From: Micromonospora chaiyaphumensis
Lineage (GTDB): Bacteria; Actinomycetota; Actinomycetes; Mycobacteriales; Micromonosporaceae
Length of the DNA stretch: 64,000 bases
NCBI RefSeq assembly: GCF_900091435.1
Contig: NZ_FMCS01000002.1
Span: 372,001-436,000 of the forward strand
Reading direction: 5' to 3'
The translations under genes were made by a program, and so were the position numbers. Of this stretch, positions 49,486-58,273 are shown piece after piece (the first letter of the stretch is position 1; every line of letters begins with the position of its first letter). Below the pieces are notes generated by a model that was not told where the DNA came from, did no database searches, and saw nothing but the letters and a program-made list of their open reading frames with translations.

Positions 49486-50634
49486 ATGTCAGCACCCGTC
49501 AGCACCATCTCCGACGCGATTCAGGCCGCCCTGGCCACCGTCAACGACCCGGAGATCCGTCGGCCGATCACCGAGCTCGGCATGGTCCGTTCCGCCGTGG
49601 TCGGCGACGACGGCGTGGTCCGGGTCGAGCTGCTGCTCACCGTGGCCGGCTGCCCGCTGAAGGACAAGCTGCGCACCGACATCACCGCCGCCGTCGGGGC
49701 GGTGCCCGGCGTGACCGGCGTCGAGATCGAGTTCGGCGTGATGAGCCCGGAGCAGCGCCAGGAGCTCCAGTCGAAGCTGCGCGGTGGCGGCGCCAGCGCC
49801 GAACCGGTCATCCCGTTCGCCCAGCCCGGCTCCCGCACCCGCGTCTACGCGGTCGCCAGCGGCAAGGGCGGCGTCGGCAAGTCCAGCGTCACGGTCAACC
49901 TGGCCGCCGCGCTGGCCGCCCGCGGCCTCTCGGTCGGCGTGGTGGATGCCGACATCTACGGCCACTCGGTGCCCCGGATGCTCGGCGCCGACGGCGCGCC
50001 CACCCGCGTCGAGGACATGATCATGCCGCCGCAGTCGCACGGCGTGAAGGTCATCTCGATCGGCATGTTCACCCCGGGCAACGCGGCAGTCGTCTGGCGC
50101 GGCCCGATGCTGCACCGGGCCCTGCAGCAGTTCCTCGCCGACGTCTACTGGGGTGACCTGGACGTCCTCCTGCTCGACCTGCCCCCGGGCACCGGCGACA
50201 TCGCGATCTCGGTGGCGCAGCTCCTGCCGAACGCTGAGATCCTGGTCGTCACCACCCCGCAGGCGGCCGCCGCCGAGGTGGCCGAGCGGGCCGGCGCCAT
50301 CGCGCTGCAGACCCACCAGCGGGTGGTCGGCGTGATCGAGAACATGTCCTGGCTGGAGCTGCCGGACGGCTCCCGGATGGAGGTCTTCGGGGCCGGCGGC
50401 GGCGCGGCCGTCGCGGAGTCGCTGACCCGGACCATCGGCGCGCAGGTGCCGGTGCTGGGGCAGATCCCCATGGACACCCGGGTGCGCGAGGGCGGCGACG
50501 CCGGCACCCCGATCGTGCTGGCCCAGCCGGACGCCCCGGCCGCCCGCGCGCTGGTGCAGGTCGCCGACCGCCTCGCGGTGCGCCGCGAGTCGCTGCTCGG
50601 CAAGCCCCTGGGTCTCAAGCCCTCCGGTCGCTGA
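49486..50634 (+). CDS. mrp: Mrp/ApbC-type P-loop iron-sulfur carrier
   Basis: 382 aa. An N-terminal MIP18/PaaD-like domain (about 8-90) is followed by the deviant Walker A SGKGGVGKSSV, DADIYGHSVPRMLG and DLPPGTGDIAIS. The C-terminal CxxC that bridges the cluster in Nbp35/ApbC proteins is not present: the region reads ENMSWLELPDGSRMEVFGAG. It is nevertheless assigned to Fe-S delivery by homology. Probably leaderless. It sits in the MgtE/DUF1003/Mrp/TatB/HtrA neighbourhood conserved in actinobacteria. Confidence 0.92.
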   Translation: MSAPVSTISDAIQAALATVNDPEIRRPITELGMVRSAVVGDDGVVRVELLLTVAGCPLKDKLRTDITAAVGAVPGVTGVEIEFGVMSPEQRQELQSKLRGGGASAEPVIPFAQPGSRTRVYAVASGKGGVGKSSVTVNLAAALAARGLSVGVVDADIYGHSVPRMLGADGAPTRVEDMIMPPQSHGVKVISIGMFTPGNAAVVWRGPMLHRALQQFLADVYWGDLDVLLLDLPPGTGDIAISVAQLLPNAEILVVTTPQAAAAEVAERAGAIALQTHQRVVGVIENMSWLELPDGSRMEVFGAGGGAAVAESLTRTIGAQVPVLGQIPMDTRVREGGDAGTPIVLAQPDAPAARALVQVADRLAVRRESLLGKPLGLKPSGR

Positions 50635-50654
50635 CCCCGGACAGCCCAGCCACC

Positions 50655-50684
50655 GACCCTCTCCGGCACCGGCCGGGGAGGGTC
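50655..50684. terminator. Bidirectional hairpin between mrp and tatB
   Basis: GACCCTCTCCGG (50655-50666) pairs with CCGGGGAGGGTC (50673-50684), one mismatch, 6-nt loop, between convergent stops. Confidence 0.78.
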
Positions 50685-50700
50685 GCTCGGTCTGTGGGGC

Positions 50701-51123
50701 TCAGGTGGCGTCGTCGTAGGAGGGGCGCGGCGCCGGCGCCGGGGCCCCGCCGGTGGCGGTGGCCGGCCGGGTGCCGTTGGTCCGCAGATCGGCCGCCTTG
50801 GCCACGTCCTTCAGGTCCTCGTGCACGCCGGTGACGTCCGAGCGCAGGTTGTCGTACATGCTCTGCAGCGGCTTCCGGAGGGCCTGCTCGTCCTCCTCGC
50901 TGAGCAGGTGCTTCCGGATGAACGCCTTCGGGTGCAGGTCCTCCAGCTGGATGTCCGTGCCCAGCTCGCGGCTCAGGTCACCGGTGGCGTTCCGCGCCAT
51001 GTTGCGCAGGTTGCGGACCATCCGGAGGCCGTCGTTGATCACCGTGGGCAGCCGGTCCCCGAAGATCAACAGTGCCAGGAGCAGCAGGGCGCCGATCTCC
51101 CACCAGTTCAGGTTCTCGAACAC
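50701..51123 (-). CDS. tatB: Sec-independent protein translocase subunit TatB
   Basis: 140 aa. N-terminal TM helix and hinge MFENLNWWEIGALLLLALLI followed by FGDRLPTVINDGLRMVRNLR (the FGxxxLP pattern of TatB), then an amphipathic and charged helix and a Pro/Ala-rich tail. It binds twin-arginine precursors with TatC. No tatA or tatC is adjacent. Gene order HtrA-like protease then TatB is seen in other actinobacteria. Confidence 0.92.
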   Translation of the reverse strand: MFENLNWWEIGALLLLALLIFGDRLPTVINDGLRMVRNLRNMARNATGDLSRELGTDIQLEDLHPKAFIRKHLLSEEDEQALRKPLQSMYDNLRSDVTGVHEDLKDVAKAADLRTNGTRPATATGGAPAPAPRPSYDDAT

Positions 51124-51195
51124 TCGGCCTCCTCGTGGCGCGTCAGGGCAAGACTACGCACGTCAGGTGGCCGGCCGGGAGGGGGTGAGGCATGC

Positions 51196-52488
51196 TCACT
51201 TGGCGTCTGCGGCGAGCGTCACCGAGGCGTTCTGCCGATCCGACCCGCGCCGGTACTCCACCGTCACCACCGAGCCGGGGGCGTACTTGCGGACCAGGGC
51301 CACCAGGTCGGTCGGATCGTTCATCGGGTGCCGGTCGAGCCGGAGCACCACGTCTCCGGTACGCAGCCCGGCCGCCGCGGCCGGGCCGGCCGGCTCGACG
51401 CCGTTGAGGCGGACGCCGCCGCCGCTCACGCCGGTGCCGCCGACCTGGGCGCCGATCACCGTGCGCCGGGCCTTGCCGGTGCCGATGATGTCCTCGGTGA
51501 CCCGCTTCGCCTGGTTGATCGGGATGGCGAAGGCGAGCCCGATGTTGCCGGCCTCCTGCCCGTCGGCGACCAGCGACTTGATCGTCGAGTTGACGCCGAC
51601 CACCCGGCCCGCCCCGTCGACCAGCGGGCCGCCCGAGTTGCCGTGGTTGACGGCCGCGTCGGTCTGGATCGCCGCGTAGTAGCGGGTCGGCCCGCCCGGC
51701 TCGCCGGCCATCATGGTGCGGTCGAGCGCGCTGACGATGCCGGCGGTCACCGTGTTGGCCAGGGAGAGCGGCGAGCCGATGGCGAGCACCGGGTCGCCGA
51801 CGGCGAGCGCGTCGGAGTCGCCGAACTCCACCGGCTTCAGCCCGGCGCGGGTCACCTTGATGACCGCGATGTCGGACTCCGGGTCCTGCCCGACTACCGT
51901 GCCGGGGGCGGTGCTGCCGTCGTTGAAGACCACCGTGGCCTTGCCGGGGCCGCCCGCCACCACGTGGTCGTTGGTGACGATGTGCCCGTCGGCGCTCACC
52001 ACGAAGCCGGAGCCCTCGCTGGTGCCGCCGAGGCTGGCCACCCGGACCGTGACCACGCTGGGCAGCACCTTCTCGGCGACCCCGGCCAGTGACTCGGGCT
52101 TGCGCTGGGCGAGCGCCGGGGCCTGGCCCGACTGCGCGCCCAGGGTCGGCACGCCCCCTCCGCCGCGCAGGAACGCGTAGGTCAGGGCGCTGCCGAGCGA
52201 GCCGGCGAGCAGGGCGGTGATCAGCGAGACCAGCACCACCTGGCGCAGGCCCGGCCGCCTCGGCGCGTCGGGGTCGGTCACCGGTTCCGGCTCGCCGCTC
52301 CCGGCGACCGGGGCGGCCGGCACCACAACGGCAGCGGGCGCGTACGGGTCGCGCCAGGGGTCGGCGAGCGCGTCGGACCACCAGGGCGAGGTGCCGCCCC
52401 CGGCGCCCTGCGGCGGCTGCCCCTGCGCCGGCCCTCCCGCCGGTGCCGGGCTCCCGCCGGGCTGGCGCCAGTCCCAGCCGTCGGTCAC
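51196..52488 (-). CDS. HtrA/DegP-like trypsin-type serine protease with PDZ domain
   Basis: 430 aa from GTG with GGGAGG 7 nt upstream. A cytoplasmic Pro/Gly-rich region (about 75 residues), one TM helix (VVLVSLITALLAGSLGSALT), then a trypsin fold with catalytic VTNDHVV, SDIAVIK and GNSGGPLVDG, and a C-terminal PDZ (NGVEPAGPAAAAGLRTGDVV). Membrane-anchored extracytoplasmic protease for protein quality control or signalling cleavage. Confidence 0.94.
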   Translation of the reverse strand: MTDGWDWRQPGGSPAPAGGPAQGQPPQGAGGGTSPWWSDALADPWRDPYAPAAVVVPAAPVAGSGEPEPVTDPDAPRRPGLRQVVLVSLITALLAGSLGSALTYAFLRGGGGVPTLGAQSGQAPALAQRKPESLAGVAEKVLPSVVTVRVASLGGTSEGSGFVVSADGHIVTNDHVVAGGPGKATVVFNDGSTAPGTVVGQDPESDIAVIKVTRAGLKPVEFGDSDALAVGDPVLAIGSPLSLANTVTAGIVSALDRTMMAGEPGGPTRYYAAIQTDAAVNHGNSGGPLVDGAGRVVGVNSTIKSLVADGQEAGNIGLAFAIPINQAKRVTEDIIGTGKARRTVIGAQVGGTGVSGGGVRLNGVEPAGPAAAAGLRTGDVVLRLDRHPMNDPTDLVALVRKYAPGSVVTVEYRRGSDRQNASVTLAADAK

Positions 52489-52669
52489 GTCGGTGCCTCC
52501 CAGTCCGTCCCCCACGCCCCGCGCCGGGCGGTCGGCGGAGCCGGCCGTGCCGCACGGGACTCCGTCCAGGATTGCACGGATGCCCCGAGTGGAGTCAGGG
52601 GTTGCCGCGCGTGATCGTCCGAGGGCCGACTCGCGGCTGCGCCCGTTGAGGCACGCCTCTAGGCTCTCA

Positions 52670-53362
52670 GTGCCAACCGACCCCTCGCACCAGTCCGCCC
52701 GGAGGTGTCCCATCGCCACGGTCGCCGGCTCCGGCAACTCGACCGCCCAGGTGCTCCAGTTCGCCGAGTCGTACGTCACCGAGGATCTCGTGCTGCGGAC
52801 GGCCCGCGCCCTGGCCCATGAGGTGGGCGTGGACGCGGTGACGCCGGGCGCCGGCGCCGCGCTGCGCCTGCTCGCCGCCGCCGGGAACGCGCGGGCGGTG
52901 GTCGAGATCGGCACCGGCACCGGCGTGAGCGGCGTCTGGCTGCTCCGCGGCATGCGCCCCGACGGGGTGCTCACCACCATCGACGTGGAGGTCGAGCACC
53001 AGCGCATCGCCCGGCGGCTGTTCCAGGAGGCGGGTTTCGCGTCGGGGCGTACCCGGATCATCACGGGCCGGGCCCTCGACGTGCTGCCGCGGCTCGCGGA
53101 CGGCGCCTACGACCTGGTCTTCGTCGACGCCGAGGCGGCCGGCTTCGCGGCCTGCGTGGACGCGGCGCTGCGGCTGCTGCGCCCCGGTGGCGTGCTCGCG
53201 CTCAACGGGGCCCTGGCCGGCGGCCGGATCGGTGACCCGGCCGCCCGCGACGTGGAGACGGTGAGCGTGCGGGAGACCATCAAGGCCATCCGCGAGTCGG
53301 AGCACTGGGTGCCGGCGCTGCTGCCCGTCGGGCACGGCCTGCTCGCGGCCGTGAAGGGCTGA
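52670..53362 (+). CDS. SAM-dependent O-methyltransferase
   Basis: 230 aa from the GTG at 52670. The class I SAM fold is complete: VVEIGTGTGVSGVWLLRGM, TTIDVEVEHQRIAR, LVFVDAEAAGF and ALRLLRPGGVLALNGAL. Homology begins only near VAGSGNSTAQVLQF. A GGAGG site at 52701-52705 lies 6 nt before an in-frame ATC at 52712, so the true start may be this rare codon (216 aa). The substrate is unknown; relatives are called caffeoyl-CoA-type methyltransferases. Confidence 0.88.
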   Translation: MPTDPSHQSARRCPIATVAGSGNSTAQVLQFAESYVTEDLVLRTARALAHEVGVDAVTPGAGAALRLLAAAGNARAVVEIGTGTGVSGVWLLRGMRPDGVLTTIDVEVEHQRIARRLFQEAGFASGRTRIITGRALDVLPRLADGAYDLVFVDAEAAGFAACVDAALRLLRPGGVLALNGALAGGRIGDPAARDVETVSVRETIKAIRESEHWVPALLPVGHGLLAAVKG

Positions 53363-53375
53363 CCGCCCCGGCCGG

Positions 53376-54836
53376 TCAGCCCAGCGTGGCCAGCCAGCGC
53401 AGCAGGCCGCGGACGCCCCAGCCGGTGGCGCCCTTGACCAGCTCGCCGTGCACGTCGTCCGACCAGGAGGGTGCGGACATGTCCACGTGCACCCAGCGGT
53501 CCCGCAGCTCGCCGGTGAACTCCCGGAGGAAGAGCGCGGCCACCACGGAGCCGGCGCCCCGGTTCGGCGAGCTGTGCAGGTCGGCGATGTCGCTGCCCAG
53601 GTACTCGACGTAGTCGTCGGCCAGCGGCATCCGCCAGGCCCGCTCGCCGGCCGCCGTGATCGCGGCCAGCAGGCCGGCGGCGAGGTCGTCGTTCTCGCTG
53701 TAGAGGGCGGCGTGCCGCTTGCCCAGCGCCACGGCGTTCGCACCGGTCAGGGTGGCCAGGTCGACCAGCAGGTCGGGCTTCAGCTCCCGGACCGCGTACG
53801 CCATGGCGTCGGCGAGCACCAGCCGGCCCTCGGCGTCGGAGTTGGTGCTCTCGCTGGTCAGGCCGCCGTAGTGGCGGATGATGTCGCCGGGGCGGAACGC
53901 CGAGCCGCTGACCATGTTCTCGGCGAGCGGGGCGAGCGTGGTGACCCGCACGGGCAGGTCCAGCGCGGCGGCGCCCAGGGTGGCGGCGATCACGGCGGCG
54001 GCGCCGGCCATGTCCTTGCGCATCAGCTTCATGGCGGGCACCGGCTTGATCGAGATGCCGCCGGTGTCGAAGGTGATCCCCTTACCCACCAGCACCACGT
54101 GGGTACGCGCGCCGGCCGGTCGCCAGTCCAGCTCGACCAGGCGGGGGCCGCTGGCCGAGCCGCCGCCGACGGCCAGGATGCCGCCGAAGCCCTCGGCGAC
54201 CAGTTCCTCCGGCTCGCGCACCCGCAGGTGCAGGTCGGTGCGGCCGGACGCGGCCGAGGCCACCTGGGCGGCGAACCACTCCGGGTTCTTGGTGGACGAG
54301 GGGGTGTTGGTCAGGTCCCGGGCCAGCCGGGTCATCTCGGCGGTGGTCCGGGCGGTGTTCAGGGTCGGGGCGAGCCCCTCCGGATCCCCGACCACGACGT
54401 CCACCTCGGCCAGGGCGGGCGTGCCGCCGGCCTGGGTCAGCCGGTAGCGGTAGGAGCCCAGCAACAGCCCCTCGGCCAGGCCGCGCAGCGCGTCCGTGGC
54501 GTCGTCCGGCAGCACGATCGTGATGTGCGTCTCATCCTTGGCGGCCCGGGCCAGCGCCGCGCCGGCGTGCCGCCAGCCGTGCTCGTCGCCGTCGCCGACG
54601 CCGAGCAGCCAGAGCCGGGCGGGGGTGCCGCCGGGCCGCAGGTGCTCCCGCACCTCGCCGGCGGCGCCGGTGAGCCGGGCGGCGGACAGCAGCGCCACCG
54701 CCTCGGCCCGGACGTCGTCACCGGGCGGGGCGGCGGTGGGGACCAGCGCGGCCGGGGCGTCCGGCCCTTCGGGACGAATGGGCAGGACGAGGGTGTCGGG
54801 CCGCGTGGGACCGCTCACCAGACGAATGGCCAGCAC
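53376..54836 (-). CDS. pepA: Leucyl aminopeptidase (M17)
   Basis: 486 aa from GTG. The M17 catalytic domain has VGKGITFDTGGISIKP, MKLMRKDMAGAA and NSDAEGRLVLADAMAYA (Ser where most have Thr), plus GAGSVVAALFLREF. It removes N-terminal residues from peptides, with two metals bound by Lys, Asp and Glu of these motifs. The N-terminal macro-like domain is complete. Confidence 0.95.
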   Translation of the reverse strand: MLAIRLVSGPTRPDTLVLPIRPEGPDAPAALVPTAAPPGDDVRAEAVALLSAARLTGAAGEVREHLRPGGTPARLWLLGVGDGDEHGWRHAGAALARAAKDETHITIVLPDDATDALRGLAEGLLLGSYRYRLTQAGGTPALAEVDVVVGDPEGLAPTLNTARTTAEMTRLARDLTNTPSSTKNPEWFAAQVASAASGRTDLHLRVREPEELVAEGFGGILAVGGGSASGPRLVELDWRPAGARTHVVLVGKGITFDTGGISIKPVPAMKLMRKDMAGAAAVIAATLGAAALDLPVRVTTLAPLAENMVSGSAFRPGDIIRHYGGLTSESTNSDAEGRLVLADAMAYAVRELKPDLLVDLATLTGANAVALGKRHAALYSENDDLAAGLLAAITAAGERAWRMPLADDYVEYLGSDIADLHSSPNRGAGSVVAALFLREFTGELRDRWVHVDMSAPSWSDDVHGELVKGATGWGVRGLLRWLATLG

Positions 54837-54900
54837 GCTGGACCGTACCTCCGAAACTGCTTGAAACGGGACGCTTTGCCGGTTACCGGCTGCGGAAGGC

Positions 54901-54931
54901 CCTGAGCCACCGGCTCGGCCGGTGGCTCAGG
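54901..54931. terminator. Hairpin between the DUF3117 gene and pepA
   Basis: CCTGAGCCACCGGC (54901-54914) pairs perfectly with 54918-54931 across a 3-nt TCG loop, 50 nt beyond the DUF3117 stop. Confidence 0.78.
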
Positions 54932-54980
54932 GTAGGACGAACCGCCCGCACGACGGACGTCGCGCGGACCGCTCCCCGCA

Positions 54981-55148
54981 TCAGCCGGCAGCCGCCTTCA
55001 GCGCGTCACCCAGTGCGGTGGCCTCGTCGGGAGTCATCTCGACGACGAGCCGGCCACCACCCTCCAGCGGGACCCGCATGACGATGCCCCGGCCCTCCTT
55101 GGTGACCTCCAGCGGACCGTCGCCCGTCCGCGGCTTCATCGCCGCCAT
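54981..55148 (-). CDS. DUF3117 small protein
   Basis: 55 aa starting MAAMKPRTGDGPLEVTKEGR, ending DALKAAAG. This short protein is nearly invariant in actinobacteria (Rv1211 in M. tuberculosis), soluble, with VVEMTPDEATALGDALK as a likely helix. Function unknown. The 190-bp upstream region is lower in GC and holds the divergent paaX promoter and no other gene. Confidence 0.93.
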   Translation of the reverse strand: MAAMKPRTGDGPLEVTKEGRGIVMRVPLEGGGRLVVEMTPDEATALGDALKAAAG

Positions 55149-55338
55149 GTTGTCTCCCCTCAGACCTACACCAGGGTTGGTGGGTTGCCCCACAGCCACT
55201 TCGTCATGACCACCCGCAACCGTCGCGGGGGCGTCGACCAACGATTTTCCCTGATGAACACCGCCGGACCCAAACCGAAGCAGCATTGATGTAACAGCAT
55301 CTAGCTTATCTTGGATAGGCCTGTCACAATGTGCGGTC

Positions 55339-56157
55339 ATGCAGGCACGGTCGGCACTCTTCGACCTGTACGGCGACCACCTTCGGGCGAGGGGTGGCCG
55401 CGCACCGGTCGCCGCCCTGGTCAAGCTGCTGGCACCGCTCGGGATAGCCCCGCCGGCGGTCCGCACGGCGGTCTCCCGGATGGTCCGTCAGGGCTGGCTC
55501 GAACCGCTCCGGCTCGCGTCCGGGCCCGGATATTCGATCACACCGAAGGCGGCCCGCCGGCTCGACGAGGCGGGCGCCCGGATCTACCGCACCGGGCGGC
55601 ACGCCTGGGACGGCCGCTTCGATCTGCTGGTGCTGGACGCCCCCGCGTCCCGCCGGGACCGGCAGCGGCTCGCCGCCAACCTGACCTTCCTCGGCTACGG
55701 CACGCTGGACGACTGCACCTGGGTGGCGACCCGTCCGGGCGAGGACGTGGACCTCCTGCTCGCCGAGGCCGGGGTGCGGTACGAGCGGTTCACCGCCGCG
55801 CACGCCGCCGGCACCCCCGGCGCCATGGGGGTGGTCCGCCGCGCCTGGGACCTGGGCGAGATCGGCCGCGCCTACGAGCGGTTCGTCGCCGAGCAGAAGC
55901 CGCTGCTCAGCGGGGTCACCGTGCGCAGCAGCGACGAGGAGGCCTACGCGGCCCGGTTCCGGCTCGTGCACGCGTGGCGTACCTTCCTGTTCCGGGACCC
56001 GCAGCTGCCACCGGCGCTGCTCCCCGAGCGCTGGCCCGGCAGCAGCGCCGCCAGTTTCTTCGACCGGCACGCGGCCCGGCTCCGGCCGGCCGCCGACCGG
56101 TACGTCGAGCAGTGCCTCGACGCCGGCAACCGCCTCGCCCGACAGAAGGGTCGTTAG
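55339..56157 (+). CDS. paaX: PaaX-family transcriptional repressor
   Basis: 272 aa. An N-terminal winged helix (APPAVRTAVSRMVRQGWLEP) and a PaaX central and C-terminal domain (WDGRFDLLVLDAPASRRDR, TWVATRP, FLFRDPQLPPALLPERWPG). PaaX repressors respond to phenylacetyl-CoA. The gene directly downstream encodes an enoyl-CoA hydratase, 4 nt away. No ring-epoxidase genes (paaA-E) are in the window. Confidence 0.93.
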   Translation: MQARSALFDLYGDHLRARGGRAPVAALVKLLAPLGIAPPAVRTAVSRMVRQGWLEPLRLASGPGYSITPKAARRLDEAGARIYRTGRHAWDGRFDLLVLDAPASRRDRQRLAANLTFLGYGTLDDCTWVATRPGEDVDLLLAEAGVRYERFTAAHAAGTPGAMGVVRRAWDLGEIGRAYERFVAEQKPLLSGVTVRSSDEEAYAARFRLVHAWRTFLFRDPQLPPALLPERWPGSSAASFFDRHAARLRPAADRYVEQCLDAGNRLARQKGR

Positions 56158-56161
56158 ACAC

Positions 56162-56953
56162 GTGACCGAGCCGCTGCTCGTCGACCGCACCGACGCCGTC
56201 GTCACCCTGACCTTGAACCGCCCCACGGCGCTGAACTCGCTCGACGTGGCGCTCAAGGAGGCGCTCCGGGACACCCTCGCCGAGCTGGAGGCCGACCGGT
56301 CCTGCCGGGCGGTCGTGCTGGCCGGGGCGGGCAAGGCGTTCAGCGCCGGGCAGGACCTGCGGGAGCACGTGCAGACCCTGGAATCCGCCGACGCCGACCC
56401 GCTGGGCACCGTGCGGGCCCACTACAACCCGATCGCCGCCCGGCTGGCCAACCTGCCCAAGCCGGTGATCGCCGCGGTCCGGGGCATGGCCGCCGGGGCC
56501 GGTGCCTCGCTCGCGTTCCTCGCCGACTTCCGCATCGGCGGCCCGAAGACCCGGTTCCTCATGGCGTTCGCCGGCATCGGGCTCGCCGCCGACACCGGCG
56601 CCTCCTGGACGCTGCCCCGGCTGGTCGGCCACGCCAAGGCCGTCGAGCTGCTGATGCTCGCCGAGCCCGTGGGCGCCGAGGAGGCCTGCCGGCTGGGCCT
56701 GCTGACCCGGCTCGTCGACGACGACGAGCAGGTGCTCCCGGCCGCGCAGGAGCTGGCGGCCCGGCTCGCCGCCGGCCCGACCGTCGCGTACGGGGCGATC
56801 AAGCGGCAGCTCTCCATCGCCGACGCCGGCACCCTGGCCGACGCGCTGGCCGCCGAGGCGCAGGCCCAGTCGATCTGCGGTGCCACCGCCGACCACCGGG
56901 CCGCGACCATGGCCTTCGTGAACAAGGAGAAGCCGGTCTTCGAGGGTCACTGA
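56162..56953 (+). CDS. Enoyl-CoA hydratase/isomerase (PaaG-like)
   Basis: 263 aa from GTG. Crotonase fold: LNRPTALNSLDVALKEALR, AGKAFSAGQDLREHV, AAVRGMAAGAGASLAFLADF and MAFAGIGLAADTGASWTLPR. In phenylacetate pathways PaaG isomerises the ring epoxide; neighbourhood with PaaX suggests this. Other 2,3-enoyl-CoA substrates are possible. Likely co-transcribed with paaX. Confidence 0.9.
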   Translation: MTEPLLVDRTDAVVTLTLNRPTALNSLDVALKEALRDTLAELEADRSCRAVVLAGAGKAFSAGQDLREHVQTLESADADPLGTVRAHYNPIAARLANLPKPVIAAVRGMAAGAGASLAFLADFRIGGPKTRFLMAFAGIGLAADTGASWTLPRLVGHAKAVELLMLAEPVGAEEACRLGLLTRLVDDDEQVLPAAQELAARLAAGPTVAYGAIKRQLSIADAGTLADALAAEAQAQSICGATADHRAATMAFVNKEKPVFEGH

Positions 56954-56968
56954 CCCGCGCGGGTCAGT
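56949..56968. terminator. Palindrome spanning two convergent stop codons
   Basis: ACTGACCCGCGCGGGTCAGT is a perfect 20-bp palindrome containing the hydratase TGA on one strand and the next gene's TGA on the other. Candidate shared terminator. Confidence 0.6.
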
Positions 56969-57587
56969 CGTCCTCCTCGGGATCCTGGTTGGCCTCGGCG
57001 CCGAGCACGAACGCCTGCATGGCCAGCTCGTCACCGGCCGGCGAGACGAAGGCGGGCAGCTCGCGCGGGCCCAGCTCCTGCACGTAGGCCCAGAAGAGCC
57101 GGACCGCCTCGGCGGGCGAGGCCGCCTCGATGGGCAGGTCGAGGCTGACCAGCCAGGACCGGCGGGCCGGCGGCGGGCCGATTCGGTCGGCCAGCTCCCG
57201 GAAGCCGGCCGGGTCGAGCCCGGTGACCGGCCCGTCGAGCGCCAGGCCGCCGACCGGCACCGGCTCGTCGAGCACCCGCCGGGTGTACGTCACCACGAGT
57301 GCCCCCGGACCGGCCTCGGACTGCGGGTCGTCCGGGTCCTCCCGGGTCTCGCCGGTGGCGAGGGCGACCCGGCCGAGCGCCACGAGCCGCAGCGGCTCGT
57401 CGACCAGCACCGCTACCGGGTCACCGGGCCGGGGACGCACGGCCCCGTCGAGCCCGGTCAACTCCAGGGTGTCGTGGTGCACGAGCCGCTCGGCCTCGTA
57501 GCGCTCCGCGGGCAGCAGCACCGCCCAGGCACCCGGCCCGGCGCCGCCCTCGATCGTCCCGCTCGTCCGCGGCTCGGTGTCGGTCAT
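56964..57587 (-). CDS. Hypothetical protein, possibly PUA/EVE-like N-terminus
   Basis: 207 aa. The N-terminal VLLPAERYEAERLVHHDTLE with RPRPGDPVAVLVDEPLRLVA resembles PUA/EVE-type folds that bind modified bases, but similarity is weak. The C-terminal half (WLVSLDLPIEAASPAEAVRL, FWAYVQELGPRELPAFVSP) looks like a second alpha/beta domain. Acidic tail EEDD. Conserved-looking codon use; function unknown. It lies 55 nt downstream of tag. Confidence 0.72.
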   Translation of the reverse strand: MTDTEPRTSGTIEGGAGPGAWAVLLPAERYEAERLVHHDTLELTGLDGAVRPRPGDPVAVLVDEPLRLVALGRVALATGETREDPDDPQSEAGPGALVVTYTRRVLDEPVPVGGLALDGPVTGLDPAGFRELADRIGPPPARRSWLVSLDLPIEAASPAEAVRLFWAYVQELGPRELPAFVSPAGDELAMQAFVLGAEANQDPEEDD

Positions 57588-57642
57588 GTCCCAATCCCAT
57601 CACGCCGGACCGGGGCCGGTCCCGGCACGTCCGCCGGCCGGG

Positions 57643-58227
57643 TCACGCCCCCGGACGGCCGCCGGCCGCGTGGCAGCCGGCGAGGTGGTCGTCGACCATG
57701 CCGGTGGCCTGCATGAGCGCGTAGGCCGTGGTCGGGCCGACGAAGCGGAACCCGCTCTTCTTGAGCGCCTTGGCCATCGCGGTGGACTCGGGGGTGAGCG
57801 CCGGCACCTCGGCGAACGACCGCGGCCGGGCCGCCCGGGGCGGCGGCGCGAAGGACCAGAGCAGCGCGGAGAGGCCGTCGGGCAGCGCCAGGGCGGCCCG
57901 GGCGTTGGCGACGGCCGCCTCGACCTTGGCCCGGTTGCGGACGATCCCCGCGTCGGCCAGCAGCCGCGCCACGTCGGCCTCGCCGTAGCCGGCGACCTTC
58001 TCGATCCGGAACTCGTCGAAGGCGAGCCGGAACGCGGGCCGCTTGCGCAGGATGGTCAGCCAGGACAGGCCGGACTGGAAGGCCTCCAGGGTCAGCCGCT
58101 CGTAGAGCGCGTCGTCGCCGCGCAGCGGCCGGCCCCACTCCTCGTCGTGGTAGACGGCGTAGTCCGGGGTGCTCGCTCCCCAGGCGCAGCGGGGCAGCCC
58201 GTCGGCGCCGGTCACCAGGTCAGTCAC
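57643..58227 (-). CDS. tag: DNA-3-methyladenine glycosylase I
   Basis: 194 aa from the GTG at 58227. Tag signatures: CAWGASTPDYAVYHDEEWGR, FQSGLSWLTILRKRPAFR, FRFVGPTTAYALMQATGMVD and the zinc-binding DHLAGCH. Removes 3-methyladenine from alkylated DNA. TACCGT lies exactly 7 nt before this GTG, so it is likely leaderless; a GTG at 58236 would overlap the -10 box. With the DivIVA-like and FolP2-like genes it recalls Rv1207-Rv1211. Confidence 0.94.
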   Translation of the reverse strand: MTDLVTGADGLPRCAWGASTPDYAVYHDEEWGRPLRGDDALYERLTLEAFQSGLSWLTILRKRPAFRLAFDEFRIEKVAGYGEADVARLLADAGIVRNRAKVEAAVANARAALALPDGLSALLWSFAPPPRAARPRSFAEVPALTPESTAMAKALKKSGFRFVGPTTAYALMQATGMVDDHLAGCHAAGGRPGA

Positions 58228-58234
58228 GTCGTAC

Positions 58235-58240
58235 ACGGTA
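58235..58240 (-). promoter_or_regulatory. -10 box of a leaderless promoter for tag
   Basis: TACCGT on the minus strand, 7 nt upstream of the GTG at 58227. Confidence 0.55.
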
Positions 58241-58273
58241 GGTCAGCCCACCGACAACGGCGGCGACCGGCGG

